Shown: one piece after another, positions 1-11,110 of the stretch | How the letters are laid out: the number at the start of each line of letters is the position of its first letter | Position numbering within the stretch: the stretch's first letter is position 1 | NCBI GenBank assembly: GCA_021399435.1 | Contig: JAJTUP010000001.1 | Span: 1,488,001 to 1,552,000, forward strand | DNA: 64,000 nt | Source of the DNA: Diaporthe sp. PMI_573 | Lineage: Eukaryota; Ascomycota; Sordariomycetes; Diaporthales; Diaporthaceae | Direction: 5' to 3' | Position numbers and translations under genes: made by a program | The notes under the pieces: generated by a model | Told to the model about the DNA's origin: nothing | The model's database searches: none | Seen by the model: the letters and a program-made list of their open reading frames with translations, nothing else

Positions 1-257
1 CTATTGGGAACTCTCGCGTCCGCCTTTCTTGGGGCCGCTCGCAGAACAACTCTGGCGTGGGTACTCCTTACCGTCCTGCTCCTCCTCCTCCCCACTACGG
101 CATGACGCCTCACGGTGGTCCTGGCCCTTACGGTCCCCACCACTTTGGTGGTGGCAACCCTCCTCCTCCCCCGATGGCGGTGAGAATCTTCCCTCTGCCC
201 CCTCACCCCATCTCCCCGTCGACCAGGCCCCATGACTGACTCCTTCTTTTACAGTAA
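1..257 (+). CDS. Nam8/Csx1/Ngr1-like RRM protein, 3' end only
   Basis: Partial gene running in from the left edge. The frame starting at position 3 gives the end of an RNA recognition motif. The peptide NSRVRLSWGRSQ is the last beta strand of the third RRM in the fungal Nam8/Csx1/Ngr1 (TIA-1-like) mRNA-binding family. A Pro/Gly/His/Tyr-rich tail follows, ending in a PPPPPMA segment. An intron at 180-254 (GTGAGA donor, ACTGAC branch region, ACAG acceptor) leaves only the stop codon TAA at 255-257 in the last exon. Family members bind U-rich mRNAs and affect splicing or stress-mRNA stability. Which member this is cannot be told from so short a piece. Confidence 0.75.
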
Positions 258-2669
258 ATCGCGTCCTGCTTCAGCCGTGACATTGCCTTGATGCATCGCA
301 GAAGGCGTTGGGCGTGCGGCGTTTCGGCTGACAAAAAGTCACGATGATATCCGGAGTTTACGCTCCCTGTACCGGGTTTCCTTTCTTTCGTTGCGGTCCG
401 CTTCCGTCGTCAACTGCTTCACGCGTCGAGATACCCCTTGAGTTCCTGCAAATTGCCGCACTGGATGCTTCTTGCGTTCTGCCGTTCAGGTCATGCTCGA
501 ACAATTCTCGACATTCCTTCTTTCTAAGCAGTTCTCCCCTGCGGTCACGATCGTTTTCATGGTTTATCTGCCCCACCCTTCTGGACGACACGAATGCTCA
601 CGACAGCCTCTGGTTCGAAAGTCTTCACGATTGATCACGAACACCACCACGCCACGATTTTTCAACAACGACTTGGGCGGAGTAGAGGATAGGAGTGTTG
701 GCGACGTGGCGTTCCAGCTTATCAGTGATGGCAAAAGAAAAACAACAAAACCGAAAAAATAACTTTCCTTGAGCTCAAACGTCTTTCTACTTTCCGAAGC
801 ACTGTCCTTGTGCGGCTTGGATCTCGCCGAATGCTCTGCTTGGGCACGGACGAGCCCGGCGACTGGCAATGCAGGTGAAAATTCTAGGGGGATTTGTATT
901 ATTCTTCACGTTCAAACAGGTAGTGCGTTGAGTGCGGCGACGTAGCTGCTCTCTGTGGCGTTGATTTCGTCTTGGTTGAGCTGCGTCGGTGGACTCGAAA
1001 TTGATCAGTCTTGCTTTTCTACATATGCTTGCCCTCCCAGCCCGAAATGCGAGCGTCTGACTTGCGTCCTGTCTTCTCACTGTATACCCTGGCGCGTCTC
1101 TCTTTGCGTAGTATCTTAGCTGGGAGGCTGCTCGTTCTTGACTCCAGCGTTTCGTTTTCCTAAGCGCTCTGGAGTTGTCCTGTCCGGCTTCTTTATTCTG
1201 CGCTGCGCAGTTGCTTTCTTGGCCATTATGTAGGGTGCGACGGCTTTTCCTCCTTCCTCATCCCACGCATGCTGGGCGGTAGGTAAGGAAACGGTATGCG
1301 GAGTTGGATGGGATCTGTGTAGGGTGCATCTAAGGTCAGACTTCTTCATTTGGAGACAATTTGGTTGGATATTGCCTGGAGTCTTGGGAGCAGAAGGCGC
1401 CTTCATGGAGTGGGCGCTGGGAAGCCAGATGTAAGCCTATCGAATTCTGACGGGCCGGCAATCCCAAGGAAGGGTGGCTTGCGTCCTGGCTGGCGCTCAT
1501 ATTTACGGGGTGGGCGTGTTGGTATCTGGCAGATGTAAAATCTCGGGGCGAAGTGTGGGCATTTACAAGTCTGGGTAGAGGCTGCTTTGGTGTCTGGTTG
1601 GGTAGGATGGTCAAAGGGGAATGAAGGATTTCTGTGGTAGAGAATTTGAACACCGCTCACAACCTGCTAATTCATCTTGAGCGGTGACAAGAACAGATAC
1701 AGTAGCAATTGGAGAGCATAGAGAAACTTGGGGTCATGAGACCGCGAGGTGTATGGACATTATGACCCGTGCATTTATATCGACCGTTGCTGCTTGTGTG
1801 CCGACTGGAATCAGCATTGACATTAGAGGGTTGGAGACATGAGGTTGTGTGTCCGTGTTCTCGTTGTGACCACAGGTATATGCAGCTCATTCGTTGATGA
1901 AGGCATCGGAATTGGGTGGTGGCGATGGCCTCGAATTGACAAACTTCTTGCAGCCTGAGGCACGCTATGAGCACGGAATAGGATGGAAGAGTATCCAGGA
2001 CTTTCAATGAGGAACTGTTCTCAAGTATCGGCGGCCATGCCTTCTCATCTGCAGCATTCGCTGTTGAATTAGACCAAACGGAATACGGCTTCTCCTTCAC
2101 TTTGAAGCAAGGACGAGGTCATTCTCGACAAAGCTGGTTCACATGCGGCTCTAGACGCATTGCTGATCGCTAAGCTACTAACATGCCGTAGGCCGTGGAG
2201 GCAGGGACTGTGATAGCAGGGTATGGCGGCTCTAGTGACTTGGCGGGAACAACGTTTTCTCCAGCAGCTCGGCAGAAATGGTGCAGAGCCTTTGGGCCGA
2301 GTCTGGAGCGAGCGGCGCAGGGCAGTAAGCCGAGCAGCTCCGAATTTGGTGGATCCCTGCGCCAGCCGACGACCACGACCAGCGCGATAGCTATCGACAA
2401 TTTGTTTTCTCTGCGGCATTTGCAGCCTGCATTTCTGTCTTCTCCTACCTACTACATCCTGCCTGTTCTACTTCACCCCACTCGACACTTGCTCCCTCTC
2501 CTCTCCTCCACCGGTTTCCTTTGTGTGCCTCCGTTTGTGTGACCATAAAGTGCTGGCTAGCGCTTCAACGACGTCACCAAGCATCTCTCGAGACTGTCCG
2601 CTTCCTCGACGCCTCTTGCCGACTCGTCCTCCCTCCACCACTTCCGAGGTCCAGCCGATCACAGCCAGG
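258..2669. other. Intergenic: 3' UTR of the RRM gene and 5' region of idh1
   Basis: No convincing coding region on either strand. The open frames are short, lack family resemblance and carry no paired splice signals. The stretch near 2440-2660 is pyrimidine-rich and is the likely 5' leader of the following gene. Confidence 0.5.
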
Positions 2670-3955
2670 ATGCTTTCCAGAAACTCGTCCCGAGCGGCCC
2701 AGGTGAGCCACGTCTACGTCTACTTTTATGTCCACGTCCATGTCCATGGTCCCGCCAATGCGCTTCGGTGGACACTGTCGGTGCTCATTGCCAGCTGGCA
2801 GGGACAGTCGCTAACTCCAGTTTCCTCACCCAGAGCCTCCTGCGAGCAGCCTCCAAGCAGGCGCAGCCCTCAGTCGCGGCGCGATCCTACGCGACCATCC
2901 AGAGCGATGTCTTCAAGCCTGCCAAGTATGGCGGCAAGTACACGGTGACCCTGATCCCTGGCGACGGTATCGGTTCCGAGGTGGCAGAGAGCGTCAAGAC
3001 CCTCTTCAAGGCGGACAACGTGCCCATCGAGTGGGAGCAGATCGACGCCTCGGGCCTCGACAATAGCGTGAGCGGCAGGTCGGCCGAGGACATGTTTAAG
3101 GAGTCTGTCGCCTCCCTGCGCCGCAACAAGCTCGGCCTCAAGGGCATCCTGCACACCCCGCTCGAGCGGTCCGGCCACAAGTCCTTCAACGTCGCCATGC
3201 GACAGGAGCTCGACATCTACGCCTCCATCTCCCTGATCAAGAACGTCCCCGGCTACGAGACCCGCCACAAGGGCGTCGACATGTGCATTATCCGCGAGAA
3301 CACCGAGGGCGAGTACTCGGGCCTCGAGCACCAGTCCGTCGGCGGCGTCGTCGAGTCGCTCAAGATCATCACGCGCGCCAAGTCGGAGCGCATCGCCAAG
3401 TTCGCCTTCAGCTTCGCCCTGGCCAACAACCGTAAGAAGGTCACCTGCATCCACAAAGCCAACATCATGAAGCTCGCCGACGGCCTGTTTCGCTCCACCT
3501 TCCAGCGCACCGCTGCCGAGTACCCCACCATCGAGGCCAACGACATGATCGTCGACAACGCCTCCATGCAGTGCGTCTCCAAGCCCCAGCAGTTCGACGT
3601 CATGGTCATGCCCAACCTGTACGGCGGCATTCTGTCCAACATCGGCGCCGCCCTCGTCGGCGGGCCCGGTATCGTCCCTGGTTGCAACATGGGCCGCGAC
3701 GTTGCCGTCTTCGAGCCCGGCTGCCGACACGTCGGCCTCGACATCCAGGGCAAGGACCAGGCCAACCCCTCGGCGCTGATCCTGTCCGGCAGCATGCTGC
3801 TGCGCCACCTCGGCCTCGACGACCACGCGAACCGCATCTCCAAGGCCATCTACGCCGTCATCGCCGACGGCAAGGTCCGCACCCGCGACATGGGCGGCGA
3901 GTCCTCGACACAGGAGTTCACCAGGGCCATCCTGGACAAGATGGAGACCCTGTAA
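2670..3955 (+). CDS. idh1: Isocitrate dehydrogenase [NAD] subunit 1, mitochondrial
   Basis: NAD-dependent isocitrate dehydrogenase, regulatory-type subunit, of the mitochondrial TCA cycle. It forms an octamer with the IDH2 catalytic subunit and oxidises isocitrate to 2-oxoglutarate. The start ATG at 2670 lies in an 11-codon first exon (2670-2702). An intron follows at 2703-2833 (GTGAGC..CCCAG, phase 0), then exon 2 at 2834-3955. The product is 384 residues, normal for the family. Residues 1-40 form an Arg/Ser/Ala-rich mitochondrial presequence. Visible motifs are IPGDGIG near the start of the fold, IRENTEGEYSG, and the MPNLYGGILSNIGAALVGG region of the isocitrate/isopropylmalate dehydrogenase family. 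The Asn/Tyr context and the length favour IDH1 over IDH2. Strong C-ending codon bias fits high expression. Confidence 0.95.
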
Positions 3956-5053
3956 AGCTGGTTGGCTTACTACGCCACGGTGTGGGACACCCACCCACTT
4001 ATTATACGACAACATATTTTTCCCTCCTCGGAAAAGATCAACTACAAAAATGCGATACAGATTGGAAGCAAAAGGGAAGAACGGGGCCGGGTGGGCGCGG
4101 TCTCGTGTGGGGATGACGGCAGTGCCGCGAGGCATTTTGCGGGCGAGGCGAGGAGATTCTCGGTAGAATGACACGGTGCATGGTGGGCGTCGGGTGGTAT
4201 TTTGCGCCTCCAGGATAAGAATACCGTGTATAAATAGGACGTCCATATATCAATGCATTGCACTTCTCACCAAGCTGTTGGAACAGAGAGAGTTCGGTGG
4301 TCAATTGTCGAGAAAGTGTACATGAACTTGTATGTCTGGTCCCTGAGCCGTCATAGGCATCTTGCGCTCCGCCTCAGTGACACAAGGCATTAATGAGAGC
4401 CCAATTGGCCTCTCCTGACCGACAGGGACATAACTACACCGAAGGCTAGATCTCTCCCAAGGTTAACTGCAGTTTGCAAGCCACTGGTATTGCGCTCACT
4501 GCCTCCTTCGAGCCCTAAGAGCACGGACGAGAGGACACCAAGATCAACCCAGGTATCAATATTTGCACCAATTGAAGGTCAAGAAATCATGCATGACCAT
4601 AGCATTATATGTTTTCGCACCTGCAAAAAGTTGAACCCAATATTGAGAAACTGGACCAAGTGGGAGGAATCCCCCTGGTCGTTGAAATACGTCGGCAGCC
4701 CGGGAGCTGGACCTGATCCGGCGTGACGTAAGCAGATTTCAGGCCTACAACAGCTCGACGCGGCCGGCGTCTCGTGGCCGACTCGGGGGCGAACACTCGA
4801 AAGGGGGCGTGCCACTCAAGGCAAACCGACTGATGACGAAAGCTGCCTTGAATTGTTCCTTATATTCAAACCTCATCCACCATCCTTGAGAGATCTGCGT
4901 CGTTTTGGGGAGCTGCATGGGAGGAAACACTGCAGCTGCAACCGCATAGCTGCCGAGCTCCTCCAGCTCACAGTCGCTCGCTCTCGTCTCACCCCACAGT
5001 GCAGTACATCTTGCGTGCCATCACGCTGATAAATCACACTGCTCGGCAACAAC
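3956..5053. other. Intergenic: idh1 3' UTR and ecm29 5' region
   Basis: About 1.1 kb without a supported gene. It should hold the 3' UTR of idh1 and the promoter and leader of the next gene. I see no repeats or RNA genes. Confidence 0.5.
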
Positions 5054-8000
5054 ATGGCATCCACCGAGCAGAGGGAGCTTGAGCTCGTCGACAAGGTCAA
5101 CCTGCGCATCCTCAATGTCGCGAATGATGCTCCCAAACTCAGCCAGCTGCTCAAGCCCTACCTGCCGGCACTGCTGCTCAAGGCCGGCAGCGAACATGCC
5201 TCGGTCCGCTCAAAGGTCGTGACCATCTGCCAGCGGCTCAAGGTCTTCATCAAATCACCCGAAGTGGTCCTGCCAGTGGCCGCCCTGCTGGACCAGTACA
5301 TCGCCAACAGCCATCCCGTCATCAGGCAGCTGGACATTACTTTCATCCAACACAGCATAGGGAGGATCAGTGCCGACGAGAGAAGGAAGCTTGTGCCAGC
5401 CATCTTGAATGGCATCCATGCAACAACACACACCACCCCCGCCAGGTTCAACATGTTCCTGCACGCCCTCAAGGACATCAACATTCCGCCCAGAGGCAGC
5501 AAGGAAGATGAAGGGTTCCGACAAGAGGTCGGCCTGACGGATAGCAAGGACGCGGAATTCGTCGCGAAATGGCTGGGCAAGCTCCTGCTGACACCCAGCC
5601 CACACAAGAAGCCACCCGGCCTGACCGATGAGGATATGGCTTTCCTCACGCTGGGCAAGCCCGACGAGCCGAAACCAGAGGGGACCCTGGTCGTGGACTG
5701 GCCCGGCACCATGATCAAAGCAGCCAAGCTGCTCGAGAGCGGCGCATTCATCGACGAGGAGCGTTTCATGCCCGCCCTGTATGCTGCCGCCAGCAACGAC
5801 TACCGCATCAACTCTGTGGGAAATGCCATGTTGATGAGGAACCAGGTGTCGCTGGAGGACGAAGGGAGGGCAAGGCTACTCTTTGAGTCTCATTCTCGGC
5901 TGCCACCTTCATATCGTATCCGGATACTCAGCCTGCTGTCAAAGTCAGCCCTTTCAACAACTTTAACCCAAGAGATCCTCAGTGTCGTGCGCCGGGACAT
6001 CAAGCCCAAGGACGAAGCCGTGGATGGACTGCAGCTGACCAAGCTCCACAAAGCACTCTTCGAATACATCAATTGGGTTGCGCGTATCGGCCCGGGAAAG
6101 GGGAAATTCGATATTGGCCCCACTTTGATCGAGTTGCTGCGAGGATTCATCACTGAGGAACAAGGGTGGCCGAAGCCAAACCAGGAGAAACGGTCGCTGG
6201 ATCCGCTTGATGACAGAAATCTCCGAGCGAGGGCGTACGAAACCATTGGAGTGCTGGCAAGAGGGTCGTCTATGGAACAGGCCAACCTGCTTGAATTAGT
6301 TGCATGGTTGTTCCGCTCGCTCTCCGAGGACCCGACACCCGAGGTTGTTGTCACCATCGAAGGTGCTCTGTCCGTCATGACCTCGGTTTTCAAGCCCACC
6401 AGCGGAGAGGTCGACAGGTTACGGACCATAATCCTGACATACATGACACTTGCAGATGGCGGGGACTCCGTGAGGAGTGTACGACATGCAGCCGCGAAAT
6501 GGGCAAACCACTGCCTCGCGTTTTCAGATCCCATTGCGAGATGGGTTGATATCCTGGCCATCAACGGGCGTAACGAGGAGAGGATGGAAGTCATCGAGGA
6601 GGGCCGAAAGGGACTGGACCCATGGACATACAGGGTTAATGACGCGACAGTCACGAATGATCTTCCTGACTGGCAGCAATTGGTCCAGACCTTCTTCAAG
6701 GACTCGATTGGATATGGGGCTTCTGCCATGATGTTAGACGGGCCATCTATCACCCAAAACTTTGTCGACCTATCTCAAGGCGCCTTTCCAACTGCTGTCA
6801 CGTACTGCAAACGCATGCTGTTCCTCGCGGCGCTGAAAGACGAGTTCAACATCGAACCGGGATGGGAACAGCAATTGGACACTCTTATCAAGTCTGACAA
6901 ACAGACGAGGGAGTCAATTCGAAAATACCTGGGAAGCCTGAGCGGTCATGCCTTGGAGTCCTTCTTGGAGGCCGCCCTCGAGGGGATCCAGGAGGACAAG
7001 GCCACCTCGGAGGAATGCGCGCGCAGCTTTGTCGAGGTCGCGTCTCTTGCGCCCAAGTCGAAGCTGACTCCTTTGGTCATCGAAGGGATCCCGAGGCTTC
7101 TGGCAGTAGTCACCTCGAACAAGAAGGAGGTCCGGTGTCTTGCGGCCAAGGCACTTGGCATTCTGGCGGCACACCCATCGGTGCCCTCATCGCTGTTCAA
7201 CGTCATCAGCCACGTGCTGCGTCAACTATCCCAGTCATGGCGGACGGCTGTTGGTGCTGAGATGAATGCTGCACAGGGAGCATTCGTTGCACTGGGTCAC
7301 TTGTGGTCCCGGGCGGTGTATTACCCACATCCCATTCTTGCTGTGGATAATGAGGGCACACAGCCGAGTAATGAGGTAAATTTGACCAGTTGAAGTAGAA
7401 CAGAAGACAGTATGCTGACAGAGCACAGGATTCTCCCATTGACGGCGAAGCCCTGCTGCACGAACTGAGAAACAAGTACCTCAAGGGGATCGATCCACCA
7501 CGCACGACGCAACCTAAGGCGGAGGAGTGGCTGCCTCCCGTCGAGGAACTGGCCGGCGCTCAGGTGTCTTTCCAAGAAGTGATATTTGATACTGTGACAC
7601 AGCTGTGGACAGCCTTGATCGTTCCCGAACAATCTTCCGTCACGCCATATATCGACGTGTTGGTACCGCAATGCAAGAAAGGCAACGAGCGGGCCATCAC
7701 TGCTCTCGGCCGTCTGGCACTCGGGCTCAAGGATGGCGATGCCGCCCTTGATACTGCCCTCTCGAAGCTTTACGAACTTCACGAGCTCAAACAACCCGAG
7801 GTCCACTTTGCCATTGGCGAGGCCATCACAGCTGCTATTGCGCGCTGGGACTCGGACATTGTGCAGCTCACCGTGGATGTGGAGTCCAAGACTGACAAGT
7901 ACCGAGTTGAAAAGCGAGCGGACAAGGTCAAGGAAGTACTGGACAAGATCCTCACTGACTGCAAAGCCACCAAGCCATCACTGCTAAAAGCTTCCGGCAT

Positions 8001-10686
8001 CTGGCTCTTTTCCATCATTCAGCACTGCTCTCACCTGCCCGAGATCCAGGCCCGCCTGCGCGAGTGTCAGGTTGCGTTCATGCGCCTGCTCAGCGCCCGC
8101 GACGAGCTCGTGCAGGAGACCGCGTCAAGAGGTCTGTCTCTGGTCTACGAGAAGGGTGATCCTTCGCTCAAGGAGAGCCTTGTCAAGGATCTTGTGGGTG
8201 CTTTCACTGGGACCGGTGCGCAGCTTAAGGTCGAGGAGGACACCGAGCTCTTCGAGGCCGGGGCACTGCCCACAGGCGAAGGAAAATCCGTCACTTCCTA
8301 CAGGGACATCATGAACCTGGCCAATGAAGTCGGCGACCAAAGTCTTGTTTACAAGTTCATGTCACTCGCGTCCAACGCAGCGACGTGGTCGACCCGCTCG
8401 GCGTTCGGGCGTTTTGGCCTGAGCAATATCCTCTCCGAATCCGAGGTCGACCCGAAGCTTTACCCCAAGCTTTTCCGTTACAGGTTCGATCCGAACACAA
8501 ACGTCCAGCGGTCGATGAATGACATCTGGAAGGCCCTGGTCAAGGACTCGAATGCTGTCATCGAGGAGCACTTTGACGCCATCATGAACGACCTGCTCAA
8601 GAGCATCCACACCAAGGAGTGGAGGGTCCGGCAAGCCAGTTGCTCTGCTATAGCTGACCTAATCAGTGGCCGACCATTCCAGAGATATGAGACGTACTAC
8701 GGAGAGATCTGGACCAAGGCTCTTAAAGTGCTTGATGATGTCAAGGCCACAGTTCGTAACGAGGCGTTGAAGCTGTGCATGGGCATGGCAAACACTCTGA
8801 CTCGGCAACTTGAAGAGGGCGGCGCGAAGGCCTCGGCTAAGGACATGATGAGCTCCACTCTGCCCTTCCTGCTGTCCGACAAGGGCATCGAGAGTAATGT
8901 CAACGAGGTCAAGGGCTTTGCCATCGACACTGTCATCAAAGTCACCAAGACCGGTGGTGCTTCGTTGAAGCCGTACATTGCCACCATCGTGACGCACCTG
9001 CTGGGACTGCTGAGTACCATCGAGCCGGACGCAATCAACTACTACTATCAGCGCTTCGGTGAGGACGATCGCGAGAAAATCGACAAGATCCGAAGCCAGA
9101 TGGTCAACCAGAGCCCAATATCTCAGGCTATCGAGAACTGTCTGCGCAATGTCGACGAGAGCGTCATGCCAGACCTCGCCTCGGGCCTCGAGGAAACGAT
9201 CAAGTCCGCCCTGGGCATGCCTACCAAGGTTGGATGTGCGAGGCTTCTGGGAACGCTGGCGACACGACACACCAATGACTTCCGGGCATATGCAGACCGG
9301 TTCCTACGGCTGTTGGAGAAGCAATGCCTGGACCGCAACGACGAAGTCAGCCAAGGGTACGCGAAGGCAGCAGCGTACATCATGCGGCATGCCCCATCAC
9401 AAGCGAGAGAGCGCTTCATCACAAAGTTCGAAACGCTGTACTTCAGTGCCGAGGACGAGGCGCGGAGGCAAAAGGTGGCGGACGTGGTGCTGTCGCTCTC
9501 CAAGATCAGCCCGGACCACTTCAACGCCCTGGAGGGCAGCCTGCTCCCCTTCAGCTACCTGGGCATGCACGACCTGGACGAGTACGTGGCCAAGGCGTTC
9601 AAGGAGGTGTGGGACACCCACGCGGGCAGCAGCAGGATGGCGACGCGGTTCGTGCCCGAGGTCGAGGCGCTCGTGCAGCGGGCCCTCGACACCCCCCAGT
9701 GGAGCCTCAAGCACGGGGGCGCGCTGACGGTCGCGAGCGCCGTGAGCGCAGTGGCCGCCGTGGCCGGCGACGCCGCGGGCTCCGGCTCCGGCTCCAGCAC
9801 CACCACCACCGGCGTGTCGCACCTCGCGAGGCTGTGGCCCGCGTTCGACCGCGCGCTCGCGCTCAAGACGTTCGACGGCAAGGAGAAGCTCCTGGACGCG
9901 CTGGCGGACGTGGCGGGCAAGGGCCGCGCGTTCTGGGAGGGCGACGCGGCCGTCGCGGCGCAGATGAAGAAGGTGGTTTTGCGCGAGGCGAAGCGGAACA
10001 ACGAGTCGTACCGCGTGCATGCGTTCAAGTGCCTGTGGCGGTCCGCCGCGGCGCGTGAGGACGTGGATCTCTGGGAGGAGGCGGTCGGTGTCGTGCGCCC
10101 GTTCCTGGAGGAGTATGCTGATGAGGACCGCATGGATGTCGATGGAGATGGTAGTGGGGGCAAGGCTGCTAAGGAGAAGGAGGTGTTAGTCTATAAGACT
10201 GCGCTTGGGGCTGTGGAGGTTGTCGCTAGGGGGTATAATCGCCCGTTGCTTCGGAAGAAGCCTGTGGCTGTTGCGCGACAGATTTTGGATGTCCTGGGCC
10301 CGTTCTTTGGGAAGAATCGGTTTGACTCTATTCGTCGTGAGGTGTGGTATAAGGCTGTCGAGGACCTGATGAAGGATGCTGCTGCTGCTGATTCCGCTGC
10401 GAGGGAGGAGAAGGGGGAGGACGCTGGTGGGGCGGAAGTCGCGAGGCGGTACTTTGAGAGCCTAGATGTTGACAAGCCTGATCTTGGTGTCGAGACGCAG
10501 CGGGTCGTGCGGGCTCAGGCGACAGTTGCGCTGGCCAAGGCTGTCAAGAAGGGGGTGTTTGGCTCGGCTGCTTCGAAGGAGGACGGCGTGGTGGGGGCTG
10601 TGAGGGGGGTTATCACCGAGGCTCGCGGGGCGGAGAGGAGTGTTGATGTCAAGAGGATCATGGACGAGGCGTTGGCTGAGCTTTGA
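5054..10686 (+). CDS. ecm29: Proteasome adaptor/scaffold protein Ecm29
   Basis: Large HEAT-repeat protein that tethers the 19S regulatory particle to the 20S core and acts in proteasome quality control and stress remodelling. Exon 1 is 5054-7375, the intron is 7376-7428 (GTAAAT..CACAG, TGCTGAC branch, phase 0), and exon 2 is 7429-10686. The product is about 1,859 residues, close to the 1,868 of the yeast protein. The N-terminal part, starting MASTEQRELELVDKVNLRI, is characteristic of the Ecm29 N-terminal family. The rest is a continuous run of helical HEAT-like repeats without catalytic motifs or membrane segments. Exon 2 has a local low-complexity Ala/Gly/Ser/Thr insertion (about 9740-9810). 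The start ATG has a good context (AACAACATGG). Confidence 0.93.
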
Positions 10687-11110
10687 TCTGGGGTTAGACA
10701 TACAGAAGACTTTGGGTTTGTGTTGTGTTTAATAGATGTTTGTCTTCGCTGCGATCTAGAGATGGAATGGAGCTGGAGCCTGTCACCAAACGGTTGCCAA
10801 CCCCCCTGCCCTGCCATTTCCCACCTCCCACCTGCCACACCTCCCACCCCTTGCCCTCCCTTTATAAACCATGGCAATCGATGGGTTTGTATCACATGGC
10901 GGGGTGGCTAGGTCCCTGAGTCACTTTCAGGCCAATTGTGGTCCAGCTTTCTCCATAGAGTTGGTTGGTGACAAAACCAGGGTTCGATCCTCGGCCCTGG
11001 CAATATACAAGACTTTTTTTTGGTCTTTTGCCCTCATCTCCTCCCTCTCGTTTTCTCTTGATCTGCGATGTGCAACTGGTTTGCAGCCCGTAAATAACAT
11101 GGATGAGTAT
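10687..11110. other. Intergenic between convergent genes
   Basis: 424 bp between the convergent ecm29 and the membrane protein gene. It contains a C-rich CCCACCTGCC-type stretch (10800-10860) and a T-loop-like GGTTCGATCC at about 10982, which I do not accept as a tRNA. Confidence 0.5.

Noticed and set aside
2870..4246. 458-codon open frame on the minus strand across idh1
   Set aside because: It lies opposite a gene with strong C-ending codon bias, which leaves long antisense frames. Its Asp/Gly/Val/Leu-rich composition is a shadow and it has no family resemblance.
10940..11010. T-loop-like GGTTCGATCC, possible tRNA
   Set aside because: The T stem has a mismatch, no 5' acceptor strand pairs with the following CCCTGGC, and no anticodon arm can be drawn.
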